Assembly (NCBI GenBank): GCA_025963635.1
Contig: JAOQAK010000070.1
Location: forward strand, 100,448-164,447
DNA: 64,000 nucleotides
From: Ferruginibacter sp.
Lineage (GTDB): Bacteria > Bacteroidota > Bacteroidia > Chitinophagales > Chitinophagaceae
Direction of reading: 5' to 3'
Below, in pieces: positions 1-8,877 of the stretch (position 1 is the first letter of the stretch; each line of letters starts with the position of its first letter). The notes below the pieces were generated by a model. That model searched no databases and was not told where the DNA came from. It saw only the letters and a list, made by a program, of their open reading frames with translations. A program made the position numbers and the translations under genes.

Positions 1-285
1 GCAGCGGAAACCCTGCACAGTATTTTAAAGATTGAAAAAATGATGGGAAGAGTAAGAACGGTAAAAAATGCGCCACGAATCATCGACATTGATATATTGT
101 TTTTCAACAACGAAATCATACAACAGAATGATTTGGTTATCCCCCACCCGGAAATTCAAAACAGGCGATTTGTATTGATTCCATTGAATGAAATTGCGCC
201 CGGGCTAAAGCACCCGGTGCTGGGGAAAACCATCCGGCAGCTATTAGCAGAATGTCCTGACCAACTGGTGGTGAAAAAGTTTTAA
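1..285 (+). CDS. folK: HPPK, dihydropterin pyrophosphokinase (C-terminal part)
   Basis: This is the 3' part of a gene that enters from the left edge; the frame is open from base 1. HPPK transfers pyrophosphate from ATP to 6-hydroxymethyl-7,8-dihydropterin, a step of cytoplasmic folate synthesis. The visible 94 residues hold the family signature: an IEKMMGRVR stretch, then PRIIDIDILFF with the Mg-binding Asp pair, then the IPHPEIQNRRFVLIPLNEIAP block that ends HPPK proteins. The N-terminal half lies outside the window. A deoxynucleoside kinase gene follows 40 bp downstream on the same strand and is probably cotranscribed. Identification is firm; completeness cannot be judged. Confidence 0.93.
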   Translation, partial: AAETLHSILKIEKMMGRVRTVKNAPRIIDIDILFFNNEIIQQNDLVIPHPEIQNRRFVLIPLNEIAPGLKHPVLGKTIRQLLAECPDQLVVKKF

Positions 286-325
286 TTGTTCAGAAGATAA
301 TTCGCTTATTTTGCGTCCTGCAATT

Positions 326-958
326 ATGAAGTATAGTTTTGTAACAATAGAAGGAAATATCGGTGCCGGTAAAACCACCCTCGCTCATTTATTAAGCAAA
401 CATTTTAACGCCCGGCTGATCCTTGAACAATTTGCGGACAACCCATTTCTTCCAAAATTTTACGAGAATCAACAACAATATGCATTCCCGCTGGAACTGT
501 TTTTTATGGCGGAGCGTTACAAACAGCTGAAAGATCTTTTACAAACAAAAGATATGTTTCAGAATATCACCATTTCAGATTACCTCTTTACCAAATGCCT
601 TTTGTTTGCGAAAGTAAATTTACCGGAAGAGGAGTTCAGGTTATACCAAAAGTTGTTCGACATTATTAATCCTCAGATTGTGCAGCCGGATATTTTGATT
701 TATTTGCATACGCCGGTAAAAAAACTACAGGAAAATATTAAAAAGCGAAACCGGCAATATGAACAGGGCATTGCCAACGATTATCTTTTTTCACTGCAGG
801 AAACCTATACACAATATATTAAGCAGCATAATATCAAAACACTTTTTGTAGATACTTCCAATGCTGATTTCCTTGGTAATGAAACGCATTTACGCATCAT
901 CATCGATGCACTGGACAAAGAATATGAGAATGGACAGCATTACCTGACTTTGCCTTAA
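326..958 (+). CDS. Deoxynucleoside kinase (dNK/dGK-dAK family)
   Basis: A 210-residue cytoplasmic kinase that phosphorylates deoxynucleosides with ATP for salvage. The P-loop GNIGAGKTT lies at residues 9-17, a DYLFTKCLLFA segment takes the place of the DRS-type substrate motif, and an Arg-rich lid (KKRNRQYEQG) lies near residue 150. The ATG at 326 is chosen over an in-frame TTG at 311, because the protein then begins MKYSFVTIEGNIGAGK, where this family normally starts. The upstream folK gene is in a different frame, so the two are not fused. Substrate choice (dG, dA or dC) cannot be read from sequence alone. Confidence 0.9.
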   Translation: MKYSFVTIEGNIGAGKTTLAHLLSKHFNARLILEQFADNPFLPKFYENQQQYAFPLELFFMAERYKQLKDLLQTKDMFQNITISDYLFTKCLLFAKVNLPEEEFRLYQKLFDIINPQIVQPDILIYLHTPVKKLQENIKKRNRQYEQGIANDYLFSLQETYTQYIKQHNIKTLFVDTSNADFLGNETHLRIIIDALDKEYENGQHYLTLP

Positions 959-1068
959 TTCACATGGGAAATTAAATAGAATCGATCTAAACCGATTGGA
1001 ACACATTCAATTTATCCGTATACTGGCGATTAGTTTTTTAACTTTGCCCCTTTACAAATTTTTTACTA

Positions 1069-2298
1069 TTGAGCAACTCCCCACTAAGCGTTTTAAAAAT
1101 CACTGAATTCAGGAACTTTATTTTCGGGCGGTTTGTATTTATCATGGGCCTTCGGATGATGGGTACACTGGTAGCCTGGTGGATGTACGAATTAACCGGC
1201 GATGCATTTTACATCGGTATGATCGGGCTGGCGGAAGCGATCCCTGCCGTGCTGCTGGCCTTATATGCTGGCTATGTAATTGACAGAAGCGAAAAAAGAA
1301 GGCTTCTCCTGACCACCGTTTTCCTCTATGCCGTTTGCACACTCATTTTACTGGGTACTTCCACACATTGGTTTAGCGGGCATTTTGGCAACAAGCTTAT
1401 TATCATCGCCATTTATACGGTTATTTTTATTACCGGTGCCATCAGGGCTTTCTCTGGTCCGAGTTTTAGCGCTATCATTGCATCCCTAGTTCCTAAAAAT
1501 TTACTGATAACGGCATCGCAGTTGAGCTCTACGAGTTGGCTGATCGCCAGTATTTCAGGGCATGCGATGGCTGGTTTTTTAATTGCCTGGCTGCACGTTA
1601 CCGGAACCTTCATAGTGATCGCCACTGTTATTTTTACCGGATTGTTCTTACTGTCAAAATTAAAATCCAAACCTCCCGGCATCAGTGCAGAAAAGAAAAC
1701 GCTGGAAGCAGTAGCCGAAGGATTAAAATTTGTTTTTAAAACCAAGGAAGTATTGGGAGCCATCACCCTGGATCTTTTTGCGGTACTGTTCGGAGGAGCA
1801 GTTGCGATGGTACCTGTATATGCAAAAGATATTTTACATGTAGGTCCCATCGGTTTCGGGTGGTTGAATGCCGCCTCTGATATCGGTTGTATATCAATGG
1901 TAATAGGCCTCACACTCAGCCCCATGAAAAGACGGCAGGGTATTAAATTGTTATTTGCTGTAGCAGGGTTCGGACTTTGCATCATCATTTTTGGCATTTC
2001 AAAATGGTACTGGCTGTCATTTGCCGCCCTGGTAACGGCCGGTATCTGCGATGGATTAAGTGTGGTGGTGAGAGGAAATATTATGCAGTTAAAAACTCCC
2101 GACGAACTTCGTGGAAGAGTGATGAGTGTAAATTCGATGTTCATCAATTCCTCGAACGAAATTGGCCAGTTTGAGAGTGGCGTGGCGGCTAAGCTGATGG
2201 GCATTATTCCTTCAGTAGTATTTGGCGGATGCATGACCATTTTAGTTGTGGTAGCTACCTGGATAAAAGCGCCAAGATTGAAGAAGCTTGAGTATTAG
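1069..2298 (+). CDS. MFS transporter (EntS/MFS_3-like exporter)
   Basis: A 409-residue inner-membrane permease with about 12 hydrophobic segments. The cytoplasmic loop YVIDRSEKRRLLL between TM2 and TM3 fits the MFS motif A position, and LRGRVMSVNSMF near residue 350 is typical of the MFS_3 group that includes the enterobactin exporter EntS and macrolide-type efflux proteins. The start is a TTG; no ATG lies nearby in frame, and a -7 element TAACTTTG sits at 1039-1046. The gene stands alone between dNK and a metallo-hydrolase. The exported substrate is unknown; a drug or siderophore-like molecule is only an inference from family. Confidence 0.82.
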   Translation: MSNSPLSVLKITEFRNFIFGRFVFIMGLRMMGTLVAWWMYELTGDAFYIGMIGLAEAIPAVLLALYAGYVIDRSEKRRLLLTTVFLYAVCTLILLGTSTHWFSGHFGNKLIIIAIYTVIFITGAIRAFSGPSFSAIIASLVPKNLLITASQLSSTSWLIASISGHAMAGFLIAWLHVTGTFIVIATVIFTGLFLLSKLKSKPPGISAEKKTLEAVAEGLKFVFKTKEVLGAITLDLFAVLFGGAVAMVPVYAKDILHVGPIGFGWLNAASDIGCISMVIGLTLSPMKRRQGIKLLFAVAGFGLCIIIFGISKWYWLSFAALVTAGICDGLSVVVRGNIMQLKTPDELRGRVMSVNSMFINSSNEIGQFESGVAAKLMGIIPSVVFGGCMTILVVVATWIKAPRLKKLEY

Positions 2299-2491
2299 CT
2301 CCCCCGCTCCCAAGGGGGGTTCTGGAACCATTAAAATTGCTGTCGATTTTACAAATAGATGTGTATGATTATCTGAGTTGCTTGTTTTGTCCGCTTTCTT
2401 TACCCGTGACCTCCTGAGTAAAATTTCGTTACTAATGCCGGAAATTTATTAATCGATTATTTGTAACTTCCTTTCCATTTAAATTATCATT

Positions 2492-3391
2492 ATGCAACGA
2501 AGAAGTTTCTTACGCAATAGCAGCCTTACATTGGCCAGTCTTGCCTTTCTGAGTAATAAAACCATCGCACAGTTGTTGTCTGATCCAGCCTGGAAGATAA
2601 AAATGCTGACAAGGGAAATCGGTGTTTTTACGGAGAAGGGCGGCACCATTGTTTTTATGTTATCGAAAGATGGTATTGTAGTGGTCGATTCACAATTCCC
2701 TGAACAATCTCAGCACCTGGTGGATGAATTGAAAAAGCAATCCAGCCAACCCTTCCGCTTATTGATCAACACCCATCACCATGGCGATCATACTGCTGGT
2801 AATATTACTTTTAAAGGGATGGTGGCACATGTACTGGCCCACGAAAATTCTAAAAAGAACCAGGAAAGAGTGGCTAAAGAAAAGAAGAATGAAGATCAGC
2901 AATTGTATCCCGACCAGGTATATACCACCACCTGGTGCGAAAAAATAGGTAAGGAAGAAATTTGCCTTCAGTACTTTGGAGCCGGCCATACTGATGGCGA
3001 CAGTTTTGTACATTTTACAAAGGCGGATATTGTTCATGTGGGGGACCTTGTATTTAACAGGCGGCATCCTTTTGTTGACAGGAGCGCCGGAGCAAATATC
3101 AGCAGCTGGATAAAAGTACTTGACAAAGCTGGCACTAGCTTCAACAATAAAACAAAATTTGTTTGCGGCCATGCCGCAGAAGGATATGATATTGTACTAA
3201 CCAAGGCTGATCTTTCTTTATTTGGCGAGTACCTGGGCAAAACCCTGCAATTTGTGGAGGGAGAAATAAAGGCTGGCAAAACAAGAGAGGAAATCTTAAA
3301 AAACCCATCGATACCAGGCGCACCTGAATGGAAAGGAGATGGGATCGACCGGCCGTTAGGCGCGGCTTTTGATGAATTGTCGGCCAGGTGA
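2492..3391 (+). CDS. MBL-fold metallo-hydrolase, exported
   Basis: A 299-residue metallo-beta-lactamase-fold hydrolase. The N-terminus MQRRSFLRNSSLTLASLAFL has a twin-arginine-like RRSFLR motif followed by a hydrophobic stretch, so export to the periplasm by the Tat route is likely. Zinc ligands are visible: THHHGDH near residue 92, GAGHTDGD near residue 165, HVGD near residue 180 and CGHAAEG near residue 225, in the usual order. Similar exported proteins range from quinoprotein-relay-like (SoxH) hydrolases to lactonases; the substrate is unknown. The TGA stop lies inside the left arm of an inverted repeat shared with the convergent downstream gene. Confidence 0.85.
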   Translation: MQRRSFLRNSSLTLASLAFLSNKTIAQLLSDPAWKIKMLTREIGVFTEKGGTIVFMLSKDGIVVVDSQFPEQSQHLVDELKKQSSQPFRLLINTHHHGDHTAGNITFKGMVAHVLAHENSKKNQERVAKEKKNEDQQLYPDQVYTTTWCEKIGKEEICLQYFGAGHTDGDSFVHFTKADIVHVGDLVFNRRHPFVDRSAGANISSWIKVLDKAGTSFNNKTKFVCGHAAEGYDIVLTKADLSLFGEYLGKTLQFVEGEIKAGKTREEILKNPSIPGAPEWKGDGIDRPLGAAFDELSAR

Positions 3392-3515
3392 TCGTGAATG
3401 GTGAATCGTCAATCATCAATCGTGAATTGTCAATGACCACTTTGCCTTTTGCCCATTGCCTATTGACTATTGCCGTTTTACTATTGACCATTGCCGATCG
3501 CCCATTCACGATCAC
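3388..3515. repeat. Inverted-repeat element holding both convergent stop codons
   Basis: The arms 3388-3401 (GTGATCGTGAATGG) and 3502-3515 are exact reverse complements. Between them lie 100 bp of degenerate short motifs of the type CATTGCC, ATTGAC and GTGAATCGTCAAT. The TGA of the metallo-hydrolase (3389-3391) lies in the left arm and the TGA of the YkgJ-type gene (3512-3514) in the right arm at nearly mirror positions. It could form a large hairpin between convergent genes, or be a non-autonomous repeat. No transposase is present. Confidence 0.7.
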
Positions 3516-3997
3516 TTTCCCATTGCCATCAACTTTTCAATCACATAATAGGTAATCGGGCAAAATGTGGAGTTTTTCAGAGCCATTGGCTGGCGCTTCA
3601 GTAAAAAATCTTCATCGGTATAGGGAAAACGCTCGCAGTCTGAGGGACGTACATCGTAAATAGTGCAATAATTGTCTGCACCCAAGAAAGAACAGGGAGC
3701 AGCCCGCATTACATAATCTCCCTCTTCATCTACCCGTAAGTAATTATTGATGAGATCGCCATCTTTCATTTTTAGATATTTGGCAATCCGTTTAATGTCA
3801 GGTGTTTTAAACCTTGGAGAGTATCCTTTGCAGCAATTACCACATTGAAGGCAATCGATTTTAACAAAAGCTTCTTCATTGAGATCGGGCAGTGCTTTTA
3901 AAACAGTATTTTTATCGGCCCTGTGGAGATAATTTTTATATAATTTTTGTCGTTCCCCGGATTTTTTTTCCCAGGCTCTTAAAAGTTCTTCGCTCAT
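3512..3997 (-). CDS. YkgJ-type cysteine-cluster protein (CxxCxxCC)
   Basis: A 161-residue cytoplasmic protein of the YkgJ/UPF0153 zinc- or iron-binding family. The signature CLQCGNCC lies at residues 50-57, followed by CSFLGADNYCTIYDVRPSDCERFP near residues 101-123, giving the usual Cys arrangement (C..C..CC, C, C, C). Members are proposed Fe-S or Zn proteins, some acting as chaperones or regulators; no reaction is established for this branch. The start ATG is followed by a charged helix (MSEELLRAWEKKSGERQKLYKN). It is convergent with the metallo-hydrolase gene and divergent from gcvP. Confidence 0.85.
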   Translation of the reverse strand: MSEELLRAWEKKSGERQKLYKNYLHRADKNTVLKALPDLNEEAFVKIDCLQCGNCCKGYSPRFKTPDIKRIAKYLKMKDGDLINNYLRVDEEGDYVMRAAPCSFLGADNYCTIYDVRPSDCERFPYTDEDFLLKRQPMALKNSTFCPITYYVIEKLMAMGK

Positions 3998-4155
3998 AAT
4001 AATTTGTATACTTTAATCTTTGTCCTGGAAGTGAAGGGAAAGAAGGCGAAGTGATCGCTCATAAGATCATTATGGACATGTATCGTCATAATCTATATCC
4101 TGCTCCACATTTTTCCACCGTTGCAAAGTAACGAACATATTAGCACCAAATCTTG
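3998..4155. other. Divergent spacer upstream of gcvP
   Basis: The spacer between the YkgJ-type start and gcvP runs from 3998 to 4373. Apart from the promoter candidate at 4156-4188 I see no small ORF worth calling and no recognisable tandem glycine riboswitch structure. Confidence 0.4.
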
Positions 4156-4188
4156 TTGTGTTCATGTAATTTTGCAGCGTTAAATTTG
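4156..4188 (+). promoter_or_regulatory. Promoter candidate for gcvP
   Basis: TTG at 4156-4158 and TAAATTTG at 4181-4188, spaced 22 bp, match the Bacteroidota consensus (TTG, 17-23 bp, TAnnTTTG). Transcription would start about 4195, leaving a leader of roughly 180 nt before gcvP. Confidence 0.55.
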
Positions 4189-4373
4189 TATGAACAGCGT
4201 TTTAACGTTTTTTGGAGACCAATTTTTATTTATCCAGTTCATTATCACGCCTTTCCGATAATTGTTCCGCAGACAGCTCACAAAAGCTGGAAAAGTAAAA
4301 GTGAGTGACACAACGATGTTGATCAATGCACTTCTGTTCGTACCCAGGCTTTCAAATAATCATTATAAAAAAT

Positions 4374-7262
4374 ATGAATCTTTTCGAAAAACAACAGAAT
4401 GAATTTTCAGGCAGGCATATTGGTCCCAATAAAACCGACACAACAGCAATGCTTTCGGAAATAGGTGTAAGCTCTTTAGAAGAACTGATCAGCAAAACTA
4501 TTCCCGACAATATCAGGATAAAAAGCGATCTGGACATCCCACCGGCGGTGAGTGAGTTTGAATATTTGAATGAATTGCAAAAGGTGGCGGCCAAAAACAA
4601 AATCTTTAAAAGCTATATCGGCCAGGGATATTATGATACGATCACCCCCTCTGTTATTTTGCGAAATGTTTTTGAAAACCCGGGCTGGTACACCGCATAC
4701 ACACCGTACCAGGCAGAAATTGCGCAGGGCCGGCTTGAAAGCCTGCTGAATTATCAAACCATGGTAAGCGACCTGACTGCTTTACCGATCGCCAATGCAA
4801 GTTTGCTGGACGAAGGCACAGCCGCTGCAGAAGCCATGGCAATGTTGTTCAATTATAAAAATAAAAATCACGACCATATTACGGCTCCAAAGTTTTTTGT
4901 GGACGAAAAAGTTTTCGGACAAACAAAAGACATATTAATTACAAGGGCGGCTCCTATCGGTGTTGAATTGGTGTTTGGCGATTTCAACAGCATGGAACTG
5001 GATGAATTGTACTTTGGGGCCATTGTACAATACCCGGATAGTGATGGAGCTGTCACCGACTTTCGAAGCTTTATTAACGGTGCACATGCTGTGAACGCGA
5101 TGGTGGTGATGGCTACTGACCTGCTGGCGCTTACTTTGCTAACCCCTCCCGGCGAACTGGGAGCCGATGTTGCCATTGGCTCTTCCCAAAGATTGGGCGT
5201 TCCAATGGGCTTCGGCGGACCACATGCAGCTTTTTTTGCTACAAAAGATGAATTTAAGCGCAATATTCCTGGTAGAATTATAGGCGTAAGTGTAGATGCA
5301 CAGGGAAACCGTTGTTTACGCATGGCACTGCAAACGAGGGAACAGCATATCAGGAGAGAAAAAGCCACCAGTAATATTTGTACTGCCCAGGCTTTACTGA
5401 GCAATATGGCTGCCTTCTACGTAATCTTTCATGGTGCCGCAGGCTTGAAGAATATTGCGAAAAGAGTGCATTTACTAACATCACAATTGGAAAATGAGTT
5501 GGCAGCATTGGGTGTTGAACAACTCAATGCGTTTTGGTTTGATACTTTTAAAATAAAAGTGGCGGATGTGGCCCGGTTGAAAGCAGTTGCTGAACAGCAT
5601 GAAATGAATTTCAACTATTTCAATGATGGGACGGTCGGGATAAGTTTAGATGAAACCACCACTAAGGCCGATGTCCATCAAATCGCCATGGTTTTTGCCG
5701 AAGCGAACAATAAGGCGATTACTACTTCACAGCCAGCAGAAACCGCGTCCTACCAATTTCCGGAGGAATTCAAAAGAACCAGCTCGTTTTTATTGCATCC
5801 TGTTTTTAATACGCACCACAGCGAAAGCCAGATGATGCGTTACATCAAATTCTTGGAGAATAAAGACTTAAGTCTTAATACATCCATGATCAGTTTGGGC
5901 AGCTGCACCATGAAACTGAACGCGGCTTCTGAATTAATTCCGGTGAGCTGGCCGGCCTTTAGCAGGATGCATCCATTTGCTCCTGCAGATCAAACCCTTG
6001 GTTATCAACAGGTAATCTCTGAATTGGAAAATTACTTAAGTGTTATCACGGGTTTTGCTGCTACTTCTTTACAGCCGAATAGTGGTGCACAAGGCGAATT
6101 TACCGGTTTGCTGACCATCCGGGCGTATCACACATCAAGAAATGAAGCCCATCGAAACGTGGTGTTGATACCGATCTCTGCCCATGGCACCAATCCTGCA
6201 AGTGCGGTAATGGCCGGAATGAAAGTGGTGGTGACCAAATGTGATGAAGCTGGAAACATAGATGTGGCTGATCTGAAAGAAAAAGCTGAAGAACATAAAA
6301 ATAACCTTGCGGCCCTGATGGTGACCTATCCTTCCACCCATGGTGTTTTTGAAGAAAGTATCCGGGAAATTTGCGACATCATTCACCAGCACGGAGGACA
6401 GGTTTATATGGATGGTGCCAACATGAATGCACAGGTAGGATTAACCAGTCCGGGATTGATTGGGGCGGACGTATGTCATTTGAACCTGCACAAAACCTTT
6501 GCGATACCTCATGGCGGCGGCGGACCTGGTATTGGGCCCATTTGTGTAGCCAAACAATTGGTGCCTTTCCTGCCAGGTCATGTTAAGATAGAAAATGGCG
6601 CCAGCAACACACACGCCGTCAGTGCTGCACCTTATGGCAGTGCAAGCATCCTGCTGATCAGCTATGCGTATATCAAGATGCTGGGTACAAACGGTGTACG
6701 GAATGCTACGGAATATGCAATATTGAATGCCAATTATATGAAAGTAAGATTGGAGAAGTATTACAAGATTTTGTATTCAGGTAAAAATGGTACAGCTGCC
6801 CACGAATTTATAGTTGACCTCCGACCTTTTAAAACAAGTGCCGGTGTTGAGGCAGAAGACGTTGCCAAAAGATTGATGGATTATGGTTTCCATGCGCCCA
6901 CACTTTCTTTCCCGGTGGCAGGTACTTTAATGATTGAACCCACCGAAAGTGAAGATAAAGCGGAACTGGACCGTTTTTGTGATGCATTAATTGCTATTTA
7001 CCAGGAAATAAAGGCAATTGAAGAAGGCGTGGCTGATAAAAAAGACAATGTTTTAAAAAATGCCCCGCATACCCAGGGCGTGATTTGTGCGGATGAATGG
7101 GCGAAGCCGTATTCACGGCAACAGGCCGCTTTTCCGCTGCCTTATGTAAGGGAAAATAAATTTTGGCCAAGTGTGAGCAGGGTAAACAATACTTATGGCG
7201 ACCGCAATCTCATTTGCACCTGCGAACCTACAGAAAGCTATCTCGAGCCGGTGCTAGGTTAG
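4374..7262 (+). CDS. gcvP: Glycine dehydrogenase (decarboxylating), P protein
   Basis: A 962-residue PLP enzyme of the glycine cleavage system. It decarboxylates glycine and passes the aminomethyl group to the lipoyl arm of H protein in the cytoplasm. It is the long, single-chain form with both halves fused: the N-terminal half begins FSGRHIGP and carries the YTPYQAEIAQGR block, and the C-terminal half holds the PLP site HLNLHKTFAIPHGGGGPG, where the Lys forms the Schiff base. An upstream in-frame ATG at 4326 would add 16 unconserved residues, so the ATG at 4374 (MNLFEKQQNEFSGRH) is preferred. gcvT and gcvH are not in the window. A strong terminator follows. Confidence 0.97.
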   Translation: MNLFEKQQNEFSGRHIGPNKTDTTAMLSEIGVSSLEELISKTIPDNIRIKSDLDIPPAVSEFEYLNELQKVAAKNKIFKSYIGQGYYDTITPSVILRNVFENPGWYTAYTPYQAEIAQGRLESLLNYQTMVSDLTALPIANASLLDEGTAAAEAMAMLFNYKNKNHDHITAPKFFVDEKVFGQTKDILITRAAPIGVELVFGDFNSMELDELYFGAIVQYPDSDGAVTDFRSFINGAHAVNAMVVMATDLLALTLLTPPGELGADVAIGSSQRLGVPMGFGGPHAAFFATKDEFKRNIPGRIIGVSVDAQGNRCLRMALQTREQHIRREKATSNICTAQALLSNMAAFYVIFHGAAGLKNIAKRVHLLTSQLENELAALGVEQLNAFWFDTFKIKVADVARLKAVAEQHEMNFNYFNDGTVGISLDETTTKADVHQIAMVFAEANNKAITTSQPAETASYQFPEEFKRTSSFLLHPVFNTHHSESQMMRYIKFLENKDLSLNTSMISLGSCTMKLNAASELIPVSWPAFSRMHPFAPADQTLGYQQVISELENYLSVITGFAATSLQPNSGAQGEFTGLLTIRAYHTSRNEAHRNVVLIPISAHGTNPASAVMAGMKVVVTKCDEAGNIDVADLKEKAEEHKNNLAALMVTYPSTHGVFEESIREICDIIHQHGGQVYMDGANMNAQVGLTSPGLIGADVCHLNLHKTFAIPHGGGGPGIGPICVAKQLVPFLPGHVKIENGASNTHAVSAAPYGSASILLISYAYIKMLGTNGVRNATEYAILNANYMKVRLEKYYKILYSGKNGTAAHEFIVDLRPFKTSAGVEAEDVAKRLMDYGFHAPTLSFPVAGTLMIEPTESEDKAELDRFCDALIAIYQEIKAIEEGVADKKDNVLKNAPHTQGVICADEWAKPYSRQQAAFPLPYVRENKFWPSVSRVNNTYGDRNLICTCEPTESYLEPVLG

Positions 7263-7284
7263 TGACTGCTACATATTGTTCCGT

Positions 7285-7316
7285 AAAAAAGTTCAGCCCG
7301 GCGCTGAACTTTTTTT
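7285..7316 (+). terminator. Rho-independent terminator after gcvP
   Basis: GTTCAGC (7291-7297) pairs with GCTGAAC (7303-7309) around a 5-nt loop and is followed by seven T residues. A run of six A precedes it, so it could also work on the other strand. Confidence 0.9.
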
Positions 7317-7359
7317 ATTGGTACCAGTCACCACATGAAAAATATCCGTACATTTCATC

Positions 7360-8460
7360 ATGCCGAATCAATTTCTTTTATATGGCGCTAACGGTTACAC
7401 GGGTCGGTTAATCGCCCAACTTGCTGCAAGCTATCACCTGCAGCCGGTGCTTGCCGGCCGAAATGAAAAAGCCATTCAACAACTTGCCGAAGAATTACAA
7501 CTTGCCTACCGGGTAATTGATTTACATGACACCGCCCAACTACAGCAATGCCTTACCGGTATAGACCTGGTGTTACACGCCGCAGGCCCATTTCAATTAA
7601 CGGGAAAAGCAATGATGGAAGCCTGTATTGCCACTCGCACACATTATATTGATATTACGGGTGAGATAACGGTATTTGAAATGGCGAAGCAATTCAACGA
7701 AAAAGCTATTGAAGCTGGCATTATGCTGATGCCCGGTGCTGGCTTTGATGTGGTACCCACTGATTGCATGGCGCTGTTTCTGAAGAATAAATTGCCGGAT
7801 GCAACCATGCTTCAGCTGGCATTCGCCTCAAGGGGTGGTGGATTATCGCACGGGACAGCTGCGACAATGGTCTTGGGGCTTGGGGAAGGAGGCGCTATAA
7901 GACATGAAGGCAAAATCATTCAGAAGCCACTCGGCCATAGAGGAATGTGGGTCGACTTTTCACCACTGGAAGGGGAAACTAAAAAGCTGTTCGTGATGAC
8001 GATCCCGTGGGGTGATGTTTCAACGGCATTTTTTACGACGGGCATTCCAAATATTGAAACTTATACTTCCGTTCCACGGAAAGCATATTTATTGTTGAAA
8101 TTGCAAGGTGCATTCAATTGGCTGCTAAAAACCTCGATCGTAAGAAATTTTGCCAATAGAAAAATAAGTAAACTTCCGCCCGGACCGGCCGATGAAGCGA
8201 GGGCGAAAAGCAGCAGCCTTGTTTGGGGAAGGGTGCAAAACTCGCAGGGAAAAACAGCAACTGCATATTTACAGGTAAAAGACGGGTATACTTTAACCGC
8301 TCATAGCAGTTTGTTGATTGCCGGGAAAATATTGGCAGGAAATTTCAAACCAGGCTACCAAACTCCCGCCGCAGCATACGGCGAAGATCTCGTGTTGGAA
8401 ATTCCGGATACAAAAAGAACCCAAACCATTTATGGCGAGGGCTCTTTTATTATAAGGTAA
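7360..8460 (+). CDS. Saccharopine dehydrogenase-like NAD(P)-binding protein
   Basis: A 366-residue protein of the saccharopine dehydrogenase-like/trans-acting enoyl reductase family. It starts with a Rossmann fold, LLYGANGYTGRLIAQ at residues 6-20, then the second strand PVLAGRNEKAI and AAGPFQLTGKAMMEACI, which are characteristic of this group. The middle (GAGFDVVPTDCMALFL) is the usual conserved block. No lysine-pathway neighbour is present, and family members act on diverse substrates including polyketide lipids, so the reaction is unknown. It is separated from gcvP by a terminator and has its own start 98 bp downstream. Confidence 0.82.
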   Translation: MPNQFLLYGANGYTGRLIAQLAASYHLQPVLAGRNEKAIQQLAEELQLAYRVIDLHDTAQLQQCLTGIDLVLHAAGPFQLTGKAMMEACIATRTHYIDITGEITVFEMAKQFNEKAIEAGIMLMPGAGFDVVPTDCMALFLKNKLPDATMLQLAFASRGGGLSHGTAATMVLGLGEGGAIRHEGKIIQKPLGHRGMWVDFSPLEGETKKLFVMTIPWGDVSTAFFTTGIPNIETYTSVPRKAYLLLKLQGAFNWLLKTSIVRNFANRKISKLPPGPADEARAKSSSLVWGRVQNSQGKTATAYLQVKDGYTLTAHSSLLIAGKILAGNFKPGYQTPAAAYGEDLVLEIPDTKRTQTIYGEGSFIIR

Positions 8461-8515
8461 AAAATGACCATTCAACTCTTTAGAGGTAAATGCCTTTTTT
8501 TATTTGATTAGTAGT

Positions 8516-8788
8516 TTAAACCTGAACAGCGGCTTGTTTAGGAAGAGAGATGCGGTTAAATTCTGCACCGCTGAAAATCTTCGCTAATTTATTGTCCTGC
8601 GACTGTTTCCACTCAGTGATATTGGTTTCGGATACAATACGCCAGAAGTTTTTTGATTTTAAATCCTCGTAATCAGGAGACTGAACAAAAATACCCAGAA
8701 TGGTATTTCTCTTCTTAAATTCAATTTTAACCGCGTTTTTTGCAAGGTGCCCACCCTCAATAAATTTGGCGATAGCTTCGTTGATCAT
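8516..8788 (-). CDS. Small conserved-type cytoplasmic protein, unknown
   Basis: A 90-residue soluble, basic protein without signal peptide or membrane segment. I do not recognise a named domain. The longer reading from 8845 adds 19 residues (MKKLQQIPPKRPIFAKK...), but a TATATTTG promoter element lies inside that extension at 8803-8810 on the minus strand, so the ATG at 8788 (MINEAIAKFIEGGHLAKN) is the likely start. The fold looks alpha/beta, with a strand-rich centre (KNAVKIEFKKRNTILGIFV). It is convergent with the saccharopine dehydrogenase-like gene. Confidence 0.65.
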   Translation of the reverse strand: MINEAIAKFIEGGHLAKNAVKIEFKKRNTILGIFVQSPDYEDLKSKNFWRIVSETNITEWKQSQDNKLAKIFSGAEFNRISLPKQAAVQV

Positions 8789-8802
8789 GTATTTTTTTTT
8801 TG

Positions 8803-8810
8803 CAAATATA
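8803..8810 (-). promoter_or_regulatory. -7 element TATATTTG for the 8788 start
   Basis: Read on the minus strand this is an exact TAnnTTTG box ending 14 nt before the ATG at 8788. No TTG lies 17-23 bp upstream. It decides the start codon of the small downstream gene. Confidence 0.5.
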
Positions 8811-8829
8811 GGCCTTTTAGGCGGTATTT

Positions 8830-8846
8830 GTTGAAGTTTCTTCAAC
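8830..8846 (-). terminator. Short hairpin between two minus-strand genes
   Basis: GTTGAAG and CTTCAAC form a perfect 7-bp stem with a 3-nt loop, 32 nt after the acyltransferase stop on the minus strand. There is no clear T-tract, so terminator function is tentative. Confidence 0.35.
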
Positions 8847-8877
8847 GGGCGGGGATTCCAGCGTTTACTGTTGGAGA

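Noticed and set aside
1413..2240. Long open frame antisense to the MFS gene
   Set aside because: It is an exact shadow of a well supported transporter and has an unlikely composition.
4189..4373. Possible glycine riboswitch before gcvP
   Set aside because: No convincing tandem aptamer helices or conserved bases were found by eye.
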